DNA of 64,000 nucleotides from Acidobacteriota bacterium (GCA_028877275.1 JAPPFP010000020.1:62001-126000), one strand, 5' to 3'; counted from the stretch's first letter, positions 17,973 to 25,706 are shown. Numbers and translations: made by a program. The notes: generated by a model from the sequence alone, not told the origin.

Positions 17973-18788
17973 TCAGCGGACGGGCGAGAGTACCGTCACG
18001 CCGCCGTCGACGACCAGCGCCTGGCCCGTGATGTAGCGCGCGTGTTCGGAAGCCAGGAACACAACGGCGCGCCCGACGTCCCAGCCGGTCCCCTCGATCC
18101 GCAGCGCGGAGGCGTTCTTGCGTCGTTCGCGGATTTCGGGCGTCATCGTCGGGCGCTGGACCATCGGCGTCCAGACCGGTCCCGGTAGCACGGCGTTCAC
18201 CCGGATCCCGGCGCCGGCGTGGTCGACGGCCATCGCCCGCGTCAACGAGATGACCGCGCCCTTCGACGCCGAGTAGGGGGTGAGGCCCTTGGGACGGATC
18301 GCGGAGATCGAGCTGATGTTGACGATCGAGCCGCCGCCGGCCTCCTGCATCGACGGGATCAGGGCGCGGGAAGCCTGGACCATCGACCGGACGTTGACCT
18401 TCATCACCCGGTCCCAGAGCTCCGGCTCGGTGTCGAGGACGGTGCCGGGCGCTCCGATGCCGACGTTGTTGATCAGCACGGTGGGCGGAGCGGAGCCCTC
18501 CCGCGCGAAGGCAGCGAGGGCCGCGCAGTCCTCGTCGCTCGTCACGTCGCCGACGAAGAGCCGGGCGGCGCCGCCCTCGTTCTCGATCATCTCGACGGTG
18601 CCCTGGCCGGCTTCTTCGTTGAGGTCCACGACGACGACCTCGGCGCCGGCGCGGGCCAGCAGGATCGCGGTAGCGCGGCCGTTGCCGATCCCGTCGTCTC
18701 TCGCTCCGCCTCCGGTGACGACGGCGGTCCGGCCACCGAAGTCGATTCGATCCCCGCTCGCGGGGACCTGCTCAAGACGTCCGTTCAT
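17973..18788 (-). CDS. short-chain dehydrogenase/reductase (SDR)
   Basis: 271 residues, classical SDR. The nucleotide-binding loop at residues 25-36 is TGGGARDDGIGNG, longer than the usual TGxxxGxG. NNVG is at 107-110, the catalytic Ser at 159/160 (NISSIS), and Tyr172 and Lys176 (YSASK). The second strand ends VVVVD (Asp55), which favours NAD(H) over NADP(H). The C-terminus ends 'TGQALVVDGGVTV', as usual. It sits between the two CMD-family paralogues on the same strand, suggesting a pathway in which an alcohol or ketone on a ring substrate is processed. The substrate cannot be predicted. Confidence 0.9.
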   Translation of the reverse strand: MNGRLEQVPASGDRIDFGGRTAVVTGGGARDDGIGNGRATAILLARAGAEVVVVDLNEEAGQGTVEMIENEGGAARLFVGDVTSDEDCAALAAFAREGSAPPTVLINNVGIGAPGTVLDTEPELWDRVMKVNVRSMVQASRALIPSMQEAGGGSIVNISSISAIRPKGLTPYSASKGAVISLTRAMAVDHAGAGIRVNAVLPGPVWTPMVQRPTMTPEIRERRKNASALRIEGTGWDVGRAVVFLASEHARYITGQALVVDGGVTVLSPVR

Positions 18789-18807
18789 TGATCCAGAACC
18801 TACATCG

Positions 18808-18879
18808 TCGCCGCTTCGCGGCGCGTCCTTCTGGCCGCCTGCGGCGGCAGCCGGCGGGGACGCCGGCGCACCCAGTGTG
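18808..18879 (+). repeat. GC-rich intergenic repeat, copy 3
   Basis: Full-length copy with the CGCCGCTTCGCGGCG hairpin at its left end and GCCGGCGCACCCAGTGTG at its right end. It is nearly identical to copy 2. It lies between the second CMD gene and the SDR gene. Confidence 0.8.
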
Positions 18880-18882
18880 CGG

Positions 18883-19422
18883 CTAAGGCAGCGGGAACTC
18901 CTCCAGGTAGCGCTCGTAGTCGGGCTCGACGTCGATATCCAGCGAGTTCAGGATCCGAACGACGCCGTTGTAGTAGGAGAGGGTCATCGTCAACTCGACC
19001 ATCATCCCCTCGTCGAGGTGACCCTGCAACGCCTTGAAGGTCTCGGCGCCGATGCCGAGGCCGTTCGTCATCTCGTCGGCCGCGGTGAGGACGAGCCGTT
19101 CGACCTCCGTTAGCGACTCGTCTTCCGGCCCGGCTACGACGGCCCGGATGTCGTCGTCGGACAGGCCGAACTGCAGGCCGAGTTCGATGTGGTGGCTGTA
19201 CTCGTAGTCGGTGCGGGTGACGACGCCGACCCGGAGGATCGCCATCTGGCGCAGGCGCGGATCGAGCCTGGTCTTGAAACGAATCCAGATGCCGAGACGG
19301 CCGAACGCACGGGCGCCCTCAGGGCAGTAGGCGAGGACCCTGAAGATGTTCAGCGGCGGATCGAGAAGTCCCTGGTCTTCGGGGGCGAGATCGTCCGCGT
19401 CCAGATACGGGAGTCGAGCCAT
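18883..19422 (-). CDS. carboxymuconolactone decarboxylase (CMD) family protein, paralogue 2
   Basis: 179 residues from the ATG at 19422, which gives the same length and N-terminus (MARLPYLD-DDLAPED) as paralogue 1; the longer upstream frame would run through a conserved promoter-proximal element. The core reads 'RQMAILRVGVVTRTDYEYSHH'. A single Cys (AYCPEG) is not in a CxxC pair, so peroxidase chemistry is unlikely. The C-terminus ERYLEEFPLP is identical to paralogue 1. The two genes bracket the SDR gene and probably arose by duplication. It diverges from the alpha/beta hydrolase at 19482 across 59 bp that include an element also found before the second hydrolase. Confidence 0.85.
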   Translation of the reverse strand: MARLPYLDADDLAPEDQGLLDPPLNIFRVLAYCPEGARAFGRLGIWIRFKTRLDPRLRQMAILRVGVVTRTDYEYSHHIELGLQFGLSDDDIRAVVAGPEDESLTEVERLVLTAADEMTNGLGIGAETFKALQGHLDEGMMVELTMTLSYYNGVVRILNSLDIDVEPDYERYLEEFPLP

Positions 19423-19426
19423 GGGG

Positions 19427-19449
19427 CAGAGGGTATCGTCCGCGACACA
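19427..19449 (+). promoter_or_regulatory. conserved upstream element, copy 1
   Basis: 23-bp element beginning CAGAGGGTATCGTCCGCG, found 32 bp before the start of the first hydrolase. It recurs at 22243-22265 before the second hydrolase with one mismatch. It lies between divergent genes both times. It may be a promoter or operator, or simply sequence carried along by the duplication. Confidence 0.5.
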
Positions 19450-19481
19450 CGGCATTCCCGTCGCAGTCAAGGAGAGCCCGG

Positions 19482-20558
19482 ATGAAGAGATCGAACCCTC
19501 GAGCCCTGCCAGCCGTTGCGCTGGCTTTGGGTCTGACCCTCGCGTTCACCGTTGCCGGTACGCCGGCCGCAACAGCCCAGGAGACCGGCTCCTGGACCAT
19601 CGGCGAGCGCGTCGTGCCGGCCCCGGCGGGCGCCAGCGAAGAGCTCCGGGCCGCACTCGCCGCGGCGCCCGCCCCGAACGTCGCGGCGTCGAGGCAGCAG
19701 AAGCCGCAGAGCGACGAACAGTGGCTCATGTTGCAGAAGGCGACGGCCAACGCCAACCTCGACCAGCTCGCGAGCGGGTTAGGCGTCTCGATCGAAAAGG
19801 ACGAGATCGGGGACGTGACGGTCTACCGGGTGACGCCGGAGAAGGTCCATCCCCGGCACGCGGAGCATCTCTTCCTCCATGTGCACGGCGGCGGGTACGT
19901 AATGTATGGCGGCGACGCATGCGTCGGCGAGGCGGCCACGGTCGCGGCCGGCGCGGGAATCCCGGCTCTCTCCATCGACTACCGCATGCCGCCGGAGCAC
20001 CCGTTCCCCGCCGCGGTCGAGGACGTGGTCTCGGTCTACAAGCATCTGCTGGAGAGCCGGTCCGCGAAGTCGATCGCCGTCGGCGGCGCCTCCGCGGGCG
20101 GCGGGCTGGCGCTGGCGGCGGTGCACCGATTCATCGCGTTGGGTCTCGACGTGCCTGGGGCGATCTACGCCGGAACGCCCTGGGCAGACCTGACGAAGAC
20201 CGGCGATTCGCTGTTCACGAACGAAGGGCTGGACCGCTTTCTGGTGGCCTACGACGGGCTCCTGAAAGGCGCGGCGGAACTCTACGCGGACGGCCACGAC
20301 CTCAAGGATCCCCTGATCTCGCCCGTCTACGGCGACTTCGAGGGGTTCCCGCCGACGTACCTGGTCACGGGTACCCGCGACATGTTCCTGAGCGACACGG
20401 CGCGGACGCACCGCAAGCTGCGCGCGGCCGGAGTCGTGGCCGACTTGCACGTCTACGAGGGGATCGCGCACGGCGAGTACCTGGCCCTCGCCGACTCGCC
20501 GGAGTCAAAGGACATGCTCCAGGAGGTCGGCGCGTTCTTCAACAAGCACCTGGAATAG
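19482..20558 (+). CDS. secreted alpha/beta hydrolase, HSL-like, paralogue 1
   Basis: 358 residues with a signal peptide (ALALGLTLAFTVAG, about 1-33). Hormone-sensitive-lipase-type features: oxyanion motif HGGG at 135-138, nucleophile S204 in GGASAGG, an acid in the TGTRDMFLSD segment (D300 or D305) and H330 in GIAHGEY. 'DYRMPPEHPFPAA' at 166-178 is also typical of this family. It should hydrolyse short-chain or aromatic esters in the periplasm. A purine-rich AAGGAGAG precedes the ATG. It is strikingly similar to the protein at 22292-23368 (same length, same C-terminal region), with the tannase-family gene between them on the other strand. A short intergenic repeat begins 5 nt after the stop. 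Confidence 0.9.
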   Translation: MKRSNPRALPAVALALGLTLAFTVAGTPAATAQETGSWTIGERVVPAPAGASEELRAALAAAPAPNVAASRQQKPQSDEQWLMLQKATANANLDQLASGLGVSIEKDEIGDVTVYRVTPEKVHPRHAEHLFLHVHGGGYVMYGGDACVGEAATVAAGAGIPALSIDYRMPPEHPFPAAVEDVVSVYKHLLESRSAKSIAVGGASAGGGLALAAVHRFIALGLDVPGAIYAGTPWADLTKTGDSLFTNEGLDRFLVAYDGLLKGAAELYADGHDLKDPLISPVYGDFEGFPPTYLVTGTRDMFLSDTARTHRKLRAAGVVADLHVYEGIAHGEYLALADSPESKDMLQEVGAFFNKHLE

Positions 20559-20563
20559 GAGGG

Positions 20564-20598
20564 TCGTCGCCGCTTCGCGGCGCGTTTCCCCCGTGTGC
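20564..20598 (+). repeat. GC-rich intergenic repeat, copy 4 (short)
   Basis: Carries the CGCCGCTTCGCGGCG hairpin and a terminal CCGTGTGCGGC, but the middle is deleted. It lies between the convergent stops of the hydrolase and the tannase-family gene and could act as a bidirectional transcription stop. Confidence 0.65.
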
Positions 20599-20600
20599 GG

Positions 20601-22142
20601 CTACTGCAGCGGGAACTCCCTGCACTCGAAGCTGGCCGCGTCCTTGGGGTCGCCGCTGCCGGAGTAGACCGCGGCCCTCGGATAGCGGCAGATCGGCCGC
20701 GATTCCAGGACCTGGCCATCGCCGCCCCGACGCGCGGCGCCCAGGGTGTCGGGTGGAACGCCCTCCTCCACCCAGCGGACGAGGGCGGCGAAGGGATTCT
20801 CGGGGGTGATGCCGGGCATGTCGCGGCAGTGCCTGGCGCCCGGCACCATGAACAGGCGCAGGAAGTCGCTGGTGTCGCCCATGCGGTCTTCGACGCCTTC
20901 GAACCAGTCAACCGTTCCCTGGGCGTAGATCAGGGGATCGGACCAGCCGTGCCAGACGATCGCCTTGCCGCCGCGGTCGCGGAAGCCGGAGAGATCGGTG
21001 CGGTCCGTGCCGAAGACGCGCCCGAACTCCTCGACGGACTGATCCCAGTAGTGCTCGTAGGAGGCGTGCGTGAGGCCGGTCCAGTCGAAGTCCGGGTCGC
21101 GGGCGAGGAAGTAGCGAAACCAGTCGAGGGTGATCCGCATCGGCCGGCCCGCGGGCGGGTCGCCAGCCGTCCCGTTCAGTGCCATGAAGTCGGTCCCGGA
21201 CGCCAGGCCGTACCAGAGGAAAGAGCCGTCTCGCCTGCGGGGACCTTCCAGGATCTTCCGGATAACGGCGACGTCGGCCTCGATGACCGCTCCACAGCCT
21301 TCGGTTTCGGCCCCCAGAAGTTCGGCGGGATCGAACGGACACCGGCGGGGCTCCGGGATCACGCCGTCGGCCACGCCGTCCCGGAGATCGCAGGCTTCGA
21401 CCGCCCTGGTCTGGGCGAGCCGGAAGACGCACGGGCGCACGAAGTGGCCCGCTTCCAGCATGACGAGTTGACCCCACATCTGGGCGAGGTGCAGCCGGTC
21501 CCAGTTGATGGCCGGCGCGCCGGATAGGACGCCGTCGTAGTCCTCGGCGTAGCGCTGGACCTCCATCAGCCCCTGGCGGCCGCCGGTCGAGCAGCCGCGG
21601 AAGTAGGAGTACCCCGGCTGCCGGCCGTAGAAGGCCGCCGTGAGTTCCTTGCCCACCCGGGTCATCGCGTGGATGCCGAGGTAGCCGTTGTCACGGATGA
21701 GCATCCACTCGAGGGCGCCGTCCGGGCCGAGCGCGAAGCTGCCGCTGTTCTGTTCGTGCCCGGTGTCGGTGGCGGCCGCCGCGAAGCCTTCCTGCACCGC
21801 GGCCGGGAGGGAGCGCGGACTACCGCCGGAGAAGCCGCCGCCGCCGGTGCCGAGGAAGCGGCCGTTCCAGTTCTCGGCAGGCAGGGCGACCCAGATGGTG
21901 ATGCGGTCGTTGGCTGGCGGGTGGGTGGCGATGGCGGTTACCAGGCAGTAGGGGGGACCGGTTCGACCCGCTGTCATGACGGTCGCCGATTCGACGGTGG
22001 CGTCGGCGAGTCGGAGGTCGGCGAGGCTCTCGCAGGTGCGGGCCGGTTCGACGGAGTCGTAGAGGGGTGGAGGAGTCCATTGCGCGGCCGCGGGGGCGGC
22101 GACGGCGAACAGGACGGTGCCTGTGATCAGCGAGAACTTCAC
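20601..22142 (-). CDS. tannase / feruloyl esterase family protein
   Basis: 513 residues from the GTG at 22142, chosen because a signal peptide (KFSLITGTVLFAVAAPAAAQ) follows at once; the longer frame upstream only translates a repeat. The family's CS-D-HC arrangement is complete: C184-S185 in GCSTGG, D402 in GWSDPL and H438-C439 in GARHCRD, where the two cysteines normally form a disulfide that joins Ser and His. A Gly-rich segment (GTGGGGFSGG) lies near residue 100. These enzymes hydrolyse ester bonds of gallate, ferulate or related aromatic acids outside the cytoplasm. Its position between two secreted hydrolases suggests a joint role in breaking down aromatic or plant/algal esters. Confidence 0.9.
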   Translation of the reverse strand: MKFSLITGTVLFAVAAPAAAQWTPPPLYDSVEPARTCESLADLRLADATVESATVMTAGRTGPPYCLVTAIATHPPANDRITIWVALPAENWNGRFLGTGGGGFSGGSPRSLPAAVQEGFAAAATDTGHEQNSGSFALGPDGALEWMLIRDNGYLGIHAMTRVGKELTAAFYGRQPGYSYFRGCSTGGRQGLMEVQRYAEDYDGVLSGAPAINWDRLHLAQMWGQLVMLEAGHFVRPCVFRLAQTRAVEACDLRDGVADGVIPEPRRCPFDPAELLGAETEGCGAVIEADVAVIRKILEGPRRRDGSFLWYGLASGTDFMALNGTAGDPPAGRPMRITLDWFRYFLARDPDFDWTGLTHASYEHYWDQSVEEFGRVFGTDRTDLSGFRDRGGKAIVWHGWSDPLIYAQGTVDWFEGVEDRMGDTSDFLRLFMVPGARHCRDMPGITPENPFAALVRWVEEGVPPDTLGAARRGGDGQVLESRPICRYPRAAVYSGSGDPKDAASFECREFPLQ

Positions 22143-22172
22143 CGGTCGGTCGGAGAACTGGTGGCGCAGTAT

Positions 22173-22234
22173 GGTCGCCGCTTCGCGGCGGGTCTTCTTC
22201 GGAAGCCGGCCAGAAGGCCGGCGCACCCAGTGTG
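22173..22234 (+). repeat. GC-rich intergenic repeat, copy 5
   Basis: Starts with the CGCCGCTTCGCGGCG hairpin and ends GCCGGCGCACCCAGTGTG. The centre is replaced by a GCCGGCC-AGAA-GGCCGGC hairpin. It lies between the divergent tannase-family gene and the second hydrolase. Confidence 0.75.
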
Positions 22235-22242
22235 GATCGACG

Positions 22243-22265
22243 CAGAGGGTATCGTCCGCGGCACA
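22243..22265 (+). promoter_or_regulatory. conserved upstream element, copy 2
   Basis: Matches the element at 19427-19449 in 22 of 23 positions and lies 26 bp before the GTG of the second hydrolase. The sequence between the element and the start codon has diverged more than the element itself. Confidence 0.5.
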
Positions 22266-22291
22266 ACGCATCCGCCAAAGGGAGAAGCCCC

Positions 22292-23368
22292 GTGAAGAGA
22301 TCCATGTCTCGAACCGCACTCGCCGTTCCGCTGGCGCTGACGCTGGGCCTCGCCTTCACCGTTGCCGGCCTGCAGCCGGCGGGAGCCCAGGAGTCCGGCT
22401 CCTGGACGATCGGCGAGCGGGTCGTGCCGGCGCCCGCCGGTGCGAGCGAGCAACTCCGATCGGCCCTCGCTGCGATGCCTGCTCCCAACGTGGCTGCGTC
22501 CCAGGCGGGGGCTCCTCAGACCGAGGAGCAGTGGCTGGCGATCCAGAGCGCGACGGCCAACGCGAATCTCGCGCAGATGGCCGACGCGTACGGACTCTCG
22601 ATCGAAAAGGACACGATCGAGGGCGTGACGGTCTACCGGGTGACGCCGGACCAGGTCGATCCACGACACACCGGTCACCTGTTTCTGCACGTCCATGGCG
22701 GCGCCTACGTCCTGAACGGTGGCGACAACTCGGCCACCGAGGCTGCGCTCGTCGCGGCCCGCGCCGGCATTCCGGCGATCTCCGTCGACTACCGCATGCC
22801 GCCGAAGCACCCCTTTCCGGCCGCGGTCGACGACGTGGTGACGGTCTACCGGCACCTGCTCGAGAGCCGCTCCGCCAAATCGATCGCCATCGGCGGCACC
22901 TCGACGGGCGGCGGGCTGTCGCTGGCGTCCGTTCACAAGTTCCGTGACCTGGGCCTCGAGCTGCCCGGCGCCATCTACGCCGGCACACCGTGGGCGGACC
23001 TGACGAAGACGGGCGATTCACTGTTCACCAACGAAGGACTCGACCGCGTTCTCGTGACCTACGACGGGCTCCTGAAGGGCGCGGCGCTCCTCTACGCGGA
23101 CGGCCACGATCTCAAGGATCCGCTGATCTCCCCTGTCTACGGCGACTTCGAGGGGTTCCCGCCGACGTACCTGATCACCGGCACCCGTGACATGTTCCTG
23201 AGCGACACGGCGCGGACGCACCGAAAGCTACGGGCAGCCGGCGTCGTGGCCGATCTACACGTCTACGAAGGGGTCGCGCATGCCGACTACCTGATCCTCG
23301 TCGACTCGCCGGAGTCGAAGGACGTGTTCCAGGAGGTCGGCGCGTTCTTCAAGAAGCACCTGGAGTAG
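22292..23368 (+). CDS. secreted alpha/beta hydrolase, HSL-like, paralogue 2
   Basis: 358 residues from the GTG at 22292, supported by AAAGGGAG upstream and by exact length agreement with paralogue 1; the frame upstream is open but translates the conserved element. Signal peptide at about 1-33. Key motifs: HGGA at 135-138 (paralogue 1 has HGGG), nucleophile S204 in GGTSTGG, TGTRDMFLSD, and H330 in GVAHADY. Long blocks, such as the region around 'AGTPWADLTKTGDSLFTNEG', are identical between the paralogues, so the duplication is fairly recent, yet the oxyanion and nucleophile loops differ, which suggests altered substrate range. A repeat begins 5 nt after the stop. Confidence 0.9.
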   Translation: MKRSMSRTALAVPLALTLGLAFTVAGLQPAGAQESGSWTIGERVVPAPAGASEQLRSALAAMPAPNVAASQAGAPQTEEQWLAIQSATANANLAQMADAYGLSIEKDTIEGVTVYRVTPDQVDPRHTGHLFLHVHGGAYVLNGGDNSATEAALVAARAGIPAISVDYRMPPKHPFPAAVDDVVTVYRHLLESRSAKSIAIGGTSTGGGLSLASVHKFRDLGLELPGAIYAGTPWADLTKTGDSLFTNEGLDRVLVTYDGLLKGAALLYADGHDLKDPLISPVYGDFEGFPPTYLITGTRDMFLSDTARTHRKLRAAGVVADLHVYEGVAHADYLILVDSPESKDVFQEVGAFFKKHLE

Positions 23369-23373
23369 GAGGG

Positions 23374-23463
23374 ATCGTCGCCGCTTCGCGGCGAGGGCGC
23401 CGGCGCACCCAGTGCGCATTGGGCGAGCCCAGCCGGCCAGAAGGCCGGCGCACCCAGTGTGTG
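23374..23463 (+). repeat. GC-rich intergenic repeat, copy 6 (compound)
   Basis: Left hairpin CGCCGCTTCGCGGCG followed by two copies of the right module (GCCGGCGCACCCAGTG), so it looks like two elements fused. It lies between convergent genes. Confidence 0.75.
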
Positions 23464-23464
23464 A

Positions 23465-23836
23465 CTATTCGTTGCGAGTCGCGGTGAACTCACGCTCGCC
23501 GCGGGGAGTGATCATCTTGCCCGTCATGGAGTCGCCGTCCACCGTCGCCTCGAAGTTCAGGTTGAAGGTCTGACCGCCTCTGCCGAGCTCTCGGCCGAAT
23601 TTGAGTGTCTCGCCGTCCCAGGACACGTTCTTCAGGTCGCCGTTCCGCCGGGGGTTGGTCCAGGTGCCCTTGAGTTCGCCGTCGACTTCCGTGAACTCGT
23701 ACACGACCTCGAAGGTTCCCTGGGGCGTCTCGGTCGTCGACTCCCACTTGCCGAGGACGGGGGCGTTGTCGGCGGCCAGGGCGGGGGGCGCGAGGGCCAG
23801 AACGACAGCGGCGGCGATCAGGATGGACTGTTTCAT
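23465..23836 (-). CDS. small secreted beta-rich protein, unknown function
   Basis: 123 residues from the ATG at 23836, with GAGGAG 7 nt upstream. A signal peptide (ILIAAAVVLALAPPALAA) covers about residues 1-21. The mature part has alternating strands with phrases like 'GKWESTTETPQGTFEV', 'GELKGTWTNPRRNGDL', 'VSWDGETLKFGREL' and 'GDSMTGKMITPRGER', resembling a small lipocalin-like or beta-barrel fold. I do not recognise a named family. It is convergent with the second hydrolase and divergent from the small lipoprotein-like frame at 23940. Role unknown. Confidence 0.7.
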   Translation of the reverse strand: MKQSILIAAAVVLALAPPALAADNAPVLGKWESTTETPQGTFEVVYEFTEVDGELKGTWTNPRRNGDLKNVSWDGETLKFGRELGRGGQTFNLNFEATVDGDSMTGKMITPRGEREFTATRNE

Positions 23837-23939
23837 GGCAAGGCTCCTCAACTGGGTCGGAATGCTCGTGGATGGTTCCGGCCGGCGGCAAACGGCTGAA
23901 CGCGCCTAGACGGGTCACCGTCCGTAAGATGGGGTTGTT

Positions 23940-24068
23940 GTGGGTCTAAGGACGGCAGTTGTCGCCGTTTTGTTCCTGTTCAGCTGCGGTTGCGCCAGCG
24001 AGGGCCCGGAATCGTCGAGCGAGCACGTGGCCGAACAGAACCCGAACCCGCCAAAGGGGAACCGATGA
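23940..24068 (+). CDS. possible 42-residue lipoprotein-like peptide
   Basis: A GTG-started frame of 42 codons bounded upstream by an in-frame TAA at 23925. It encodes a short basic N-terminus, a hydrophobic core and a lipobox-like cysteine (VAVLFLFSCGCAS, Cys at about residue 16), then a Ser/Glu/Pro/Asn-rich tail. Its TGA overlaps the ATG of the next gene as ATGA, the same coupling seen elsewhere in the window. The frame is too short to be sure it is translated. It could be a real small lipoprotein, or a remnant of a signal peptide once fused to the glyoxalase-like protein. Confidence 0.4.
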   Translation: MGLRTAVVAVLFLFSCGCASEGPESSSEHVAEQNPNPPKGNR

Positions 24069-24709
24069 AGATCGACCACTTCATGTATGCGGTCGCCGAC
24101 CTCGACGAAGGGATGGCGTGGGCTGAGGACGTCTTCGGCATGGCGCCGGCGTTCGGCGGCTCGCACGAGGGGCTCGGTACCCGCAATGCGCTTCTGAGCC
24201 TGGGCGAGACGTACCTCGAGATCATTGCGCCGGACCCGGCGCAGTCGGTCGAGAGCCAGATGGTCACGGGCATGGCCGCGATGAGCACCGGGGGGCTCGT
24301 GACCTGGGCGGCGCAGGGCGATCTGGGCATGACGAAGGGCCTGCTCCAGGAGGCCGGGATCCCGTCGACCGGTCCCGTGGAGACTCGGCGGCGCACGGCC
24401 GACGGCGGGCTCCTGGTGTGGGACCTGTTGTTCCCGCAGGGGGGCGGCTACGGGATGCCGTTCTTCATCGACTGGCGGGACTCTCCGCACCCGGCGACGA
24501 CGACGCCACTGGGCGGGGAGCTCGTGTCGTTCGGGATCTCGACGCCGGATGCGACGGAGCTGGGAGCGGTGCTCGCAGGTCTGGGGGTGGACGTTGAGGT
24601 TTCGGAGGGAGAGCCGGAGATGAAGGTCGTCATCGAGGGGGCGGAGGGGGCCGTGGAGTTGGCTGCTACGGAGGAGAGCCGGAAGTTGCAACCGTCCTCA
24701 CGGCGATAG
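24065..24709 (+). CDS. glyoxalase/VOC-superfamily protein
   Basis: 214 residues from the ATG at 24065, preceded by AAAGGGGA. The start MKIDHFMYAVADLDEGMAW is typical of the glyoxalase-like domain (Glyoxalase_3 type), with His5 as a likely metal ligand. The strand 'ETYLEIIAP' follows around residue 50 and carries the Glu usually used as another ligand. A second half-domain is recognisable at 'GELVSFGISTPDATELG'. Vicinal-oxygen-chelate enzymes bind a divalent metal and act on small oxygenated molecules. The substrate is unknown. It may be coupled to the small lipoprotein-like frame upstream and precedes a metallo-beta-lactamase-fold gene by 34 nt. Confidence 0.8.
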   Translation: MKIDHFMYAVADLDEGMAWAEDVFGMAPAFGGSHEGLGTRNALLSLGETYLEIIAPDPAQSVESQMVTGMAAMSTGGLVTWAAQGDLGMTKGLLQEAGIPSTGPVETRRRTADGGLLVWDLLFPQGGGYGMPFFIDWRDSPHPATTTPLGGELVSFGISTPDATELGAVLAGLGVDVEVSEGEPEMKVVIEGAEGAVELAATEESRKLQPSSRR

Positions 24710-24743
24710 GGTTGTTCGTTACGAACTTGGGGAAAGAGGAACG

Positions 24744-25706
24744 ATGATCAAAGAGAACTCGAAGAACCGTATTCGTCCGGCCTGCCTTTGCCTCGCCATC
24801 GCGGCCCTCAGCGTCACCGCTGCCTTCCCGGCCGCTGCTCAGAGCTACATCGACGACTGGGCCAAACGGGCAGGCGAACAGATCGTCTGGCACCAGACCC
24901 AGTTGAGCGACACGGTCTACCTTCTGCTGCCCGAGCCGGGACTGGCGGGGAACCTGGCGGTCTCGGCGGGCGAGGACGGCATCCTGATCGTCGACGACGC
25001 GATGATGCCGGTGGTGCCCAAGATCAAGGCGGCGGTGGCGAAGATCCAGGAGGGCAGGATCGACTTCGTCGTCAACTCGCACTACCACTTCGACCACGCG
25101 GGCGGCAACGCGGGCTTCGGCGCCGACTCCGCGATCGTCGCGCACGCGAACGTGCGCAAGCGGCTGCTGGAGAACCGGCATGCCGGCGCCAACTTCTCGG
25201 CGACGCCGTTCCCGGCCGAAGCGCTGCCGATCGTGACATTCAACGAGAGCGTCACCCTGCACTGGAACGGGGAGGCGATCGACGTGATCCACTTCGGCAA
25301 CCCGGCCCACACGGACGGCGACGCGGCCATCTTCTTCCGCGACTCGAACGTCGTCCACGCCGGCGACCAGTTCCCGAACCTCGGCGGCTACCCGTACATC
25401 GACCGGGACGTCGGCGGCAGCGCGCTCGGCCTGCGCGACAACATGGCCCAACTGCTCGAGATCGTCGACGACGACACGCAGATCATCCCTGGCCACGGGC
25501 CGCTGGCGACGAAGGCCGACCTGCAGAAGTACCACGACTACGTCGCGGAGACGATCGACTACATCGACAGGCAGAAGAGCGCCGGCAAGTCGCTCCAGGA
25601 CGTCCAGAAGGACGGCCTGCCCGAGAAGTACGCGCCGTACGGCAACGGCCCGCTGTCGCCGGAGCCGGTCTGGATCGGCTACGTCTGGGCCAGCCTCGAC
25701 GACTGA
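24744..25706 (+). CDS. secreted MBL-fold metallohydrolase
   Basis: 320 residues with a signal peptide (LAIAALSVTAAFPAAAQ, about 1-33). The zinc-binding motif HYHFDH gives H113, H115, D117 and H118; further ligands are H189 (NPAHTDGD), D208 (HAGDQF) and H251 (PGHGP), so both metal sites look complete. The protein resembles the broad periplasmic MBL group that includes subclass B3-like and quinoprotein-associated hydrolases, but no specific beta-lactamase signature is evident. An ester, lactone or thioester substrate is more likely than a beta-lactam, given the esterase-rich surroundings; this is inference. The ABC transporter pair starts 16 nt downstream. Confidence 0.9.
   Translation: MIKENSKNRIRPACLCLAIAALSVTAAFPAAAQSYIDDWAKRAGEQIVWHQTQLSDTVYLLLPEPGLAGNLAVSAGEDGILIVDDAMMPVVPKIKAAVAKIQEGRIDFVVNSHYHFDHAGGNAGFGADSAIVAHANVRKRLLENRHAGANFSATPFPAEALPIVTFNESVTLHWNGEAIDVIHFGNPAHTDGDAAIFFRDSNVVHAGDQFPNLGGYPYIDRDVGGSALGLRDNMAQLLEIVDDDTQIIPGHGPLATKADLQKYHDYVAETIDYIDRQKSAGKSLQDVQKDGLPEKYAPYGNGPLSPEPVWIGYVWASLDD

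Noticed and set aside
13336..23463. CRISPR array suggested by the recurring GC-rich repeat
   Set aside because: Copies are dispersed between genes, vary in length and are not separated by uniform spacers.
24744..25706. Metallo-beta-lactamase resistance gene
   Set aside because: Only the general MBL fold and metal site are supported; no beta-lactamase-specific signature was recognised.
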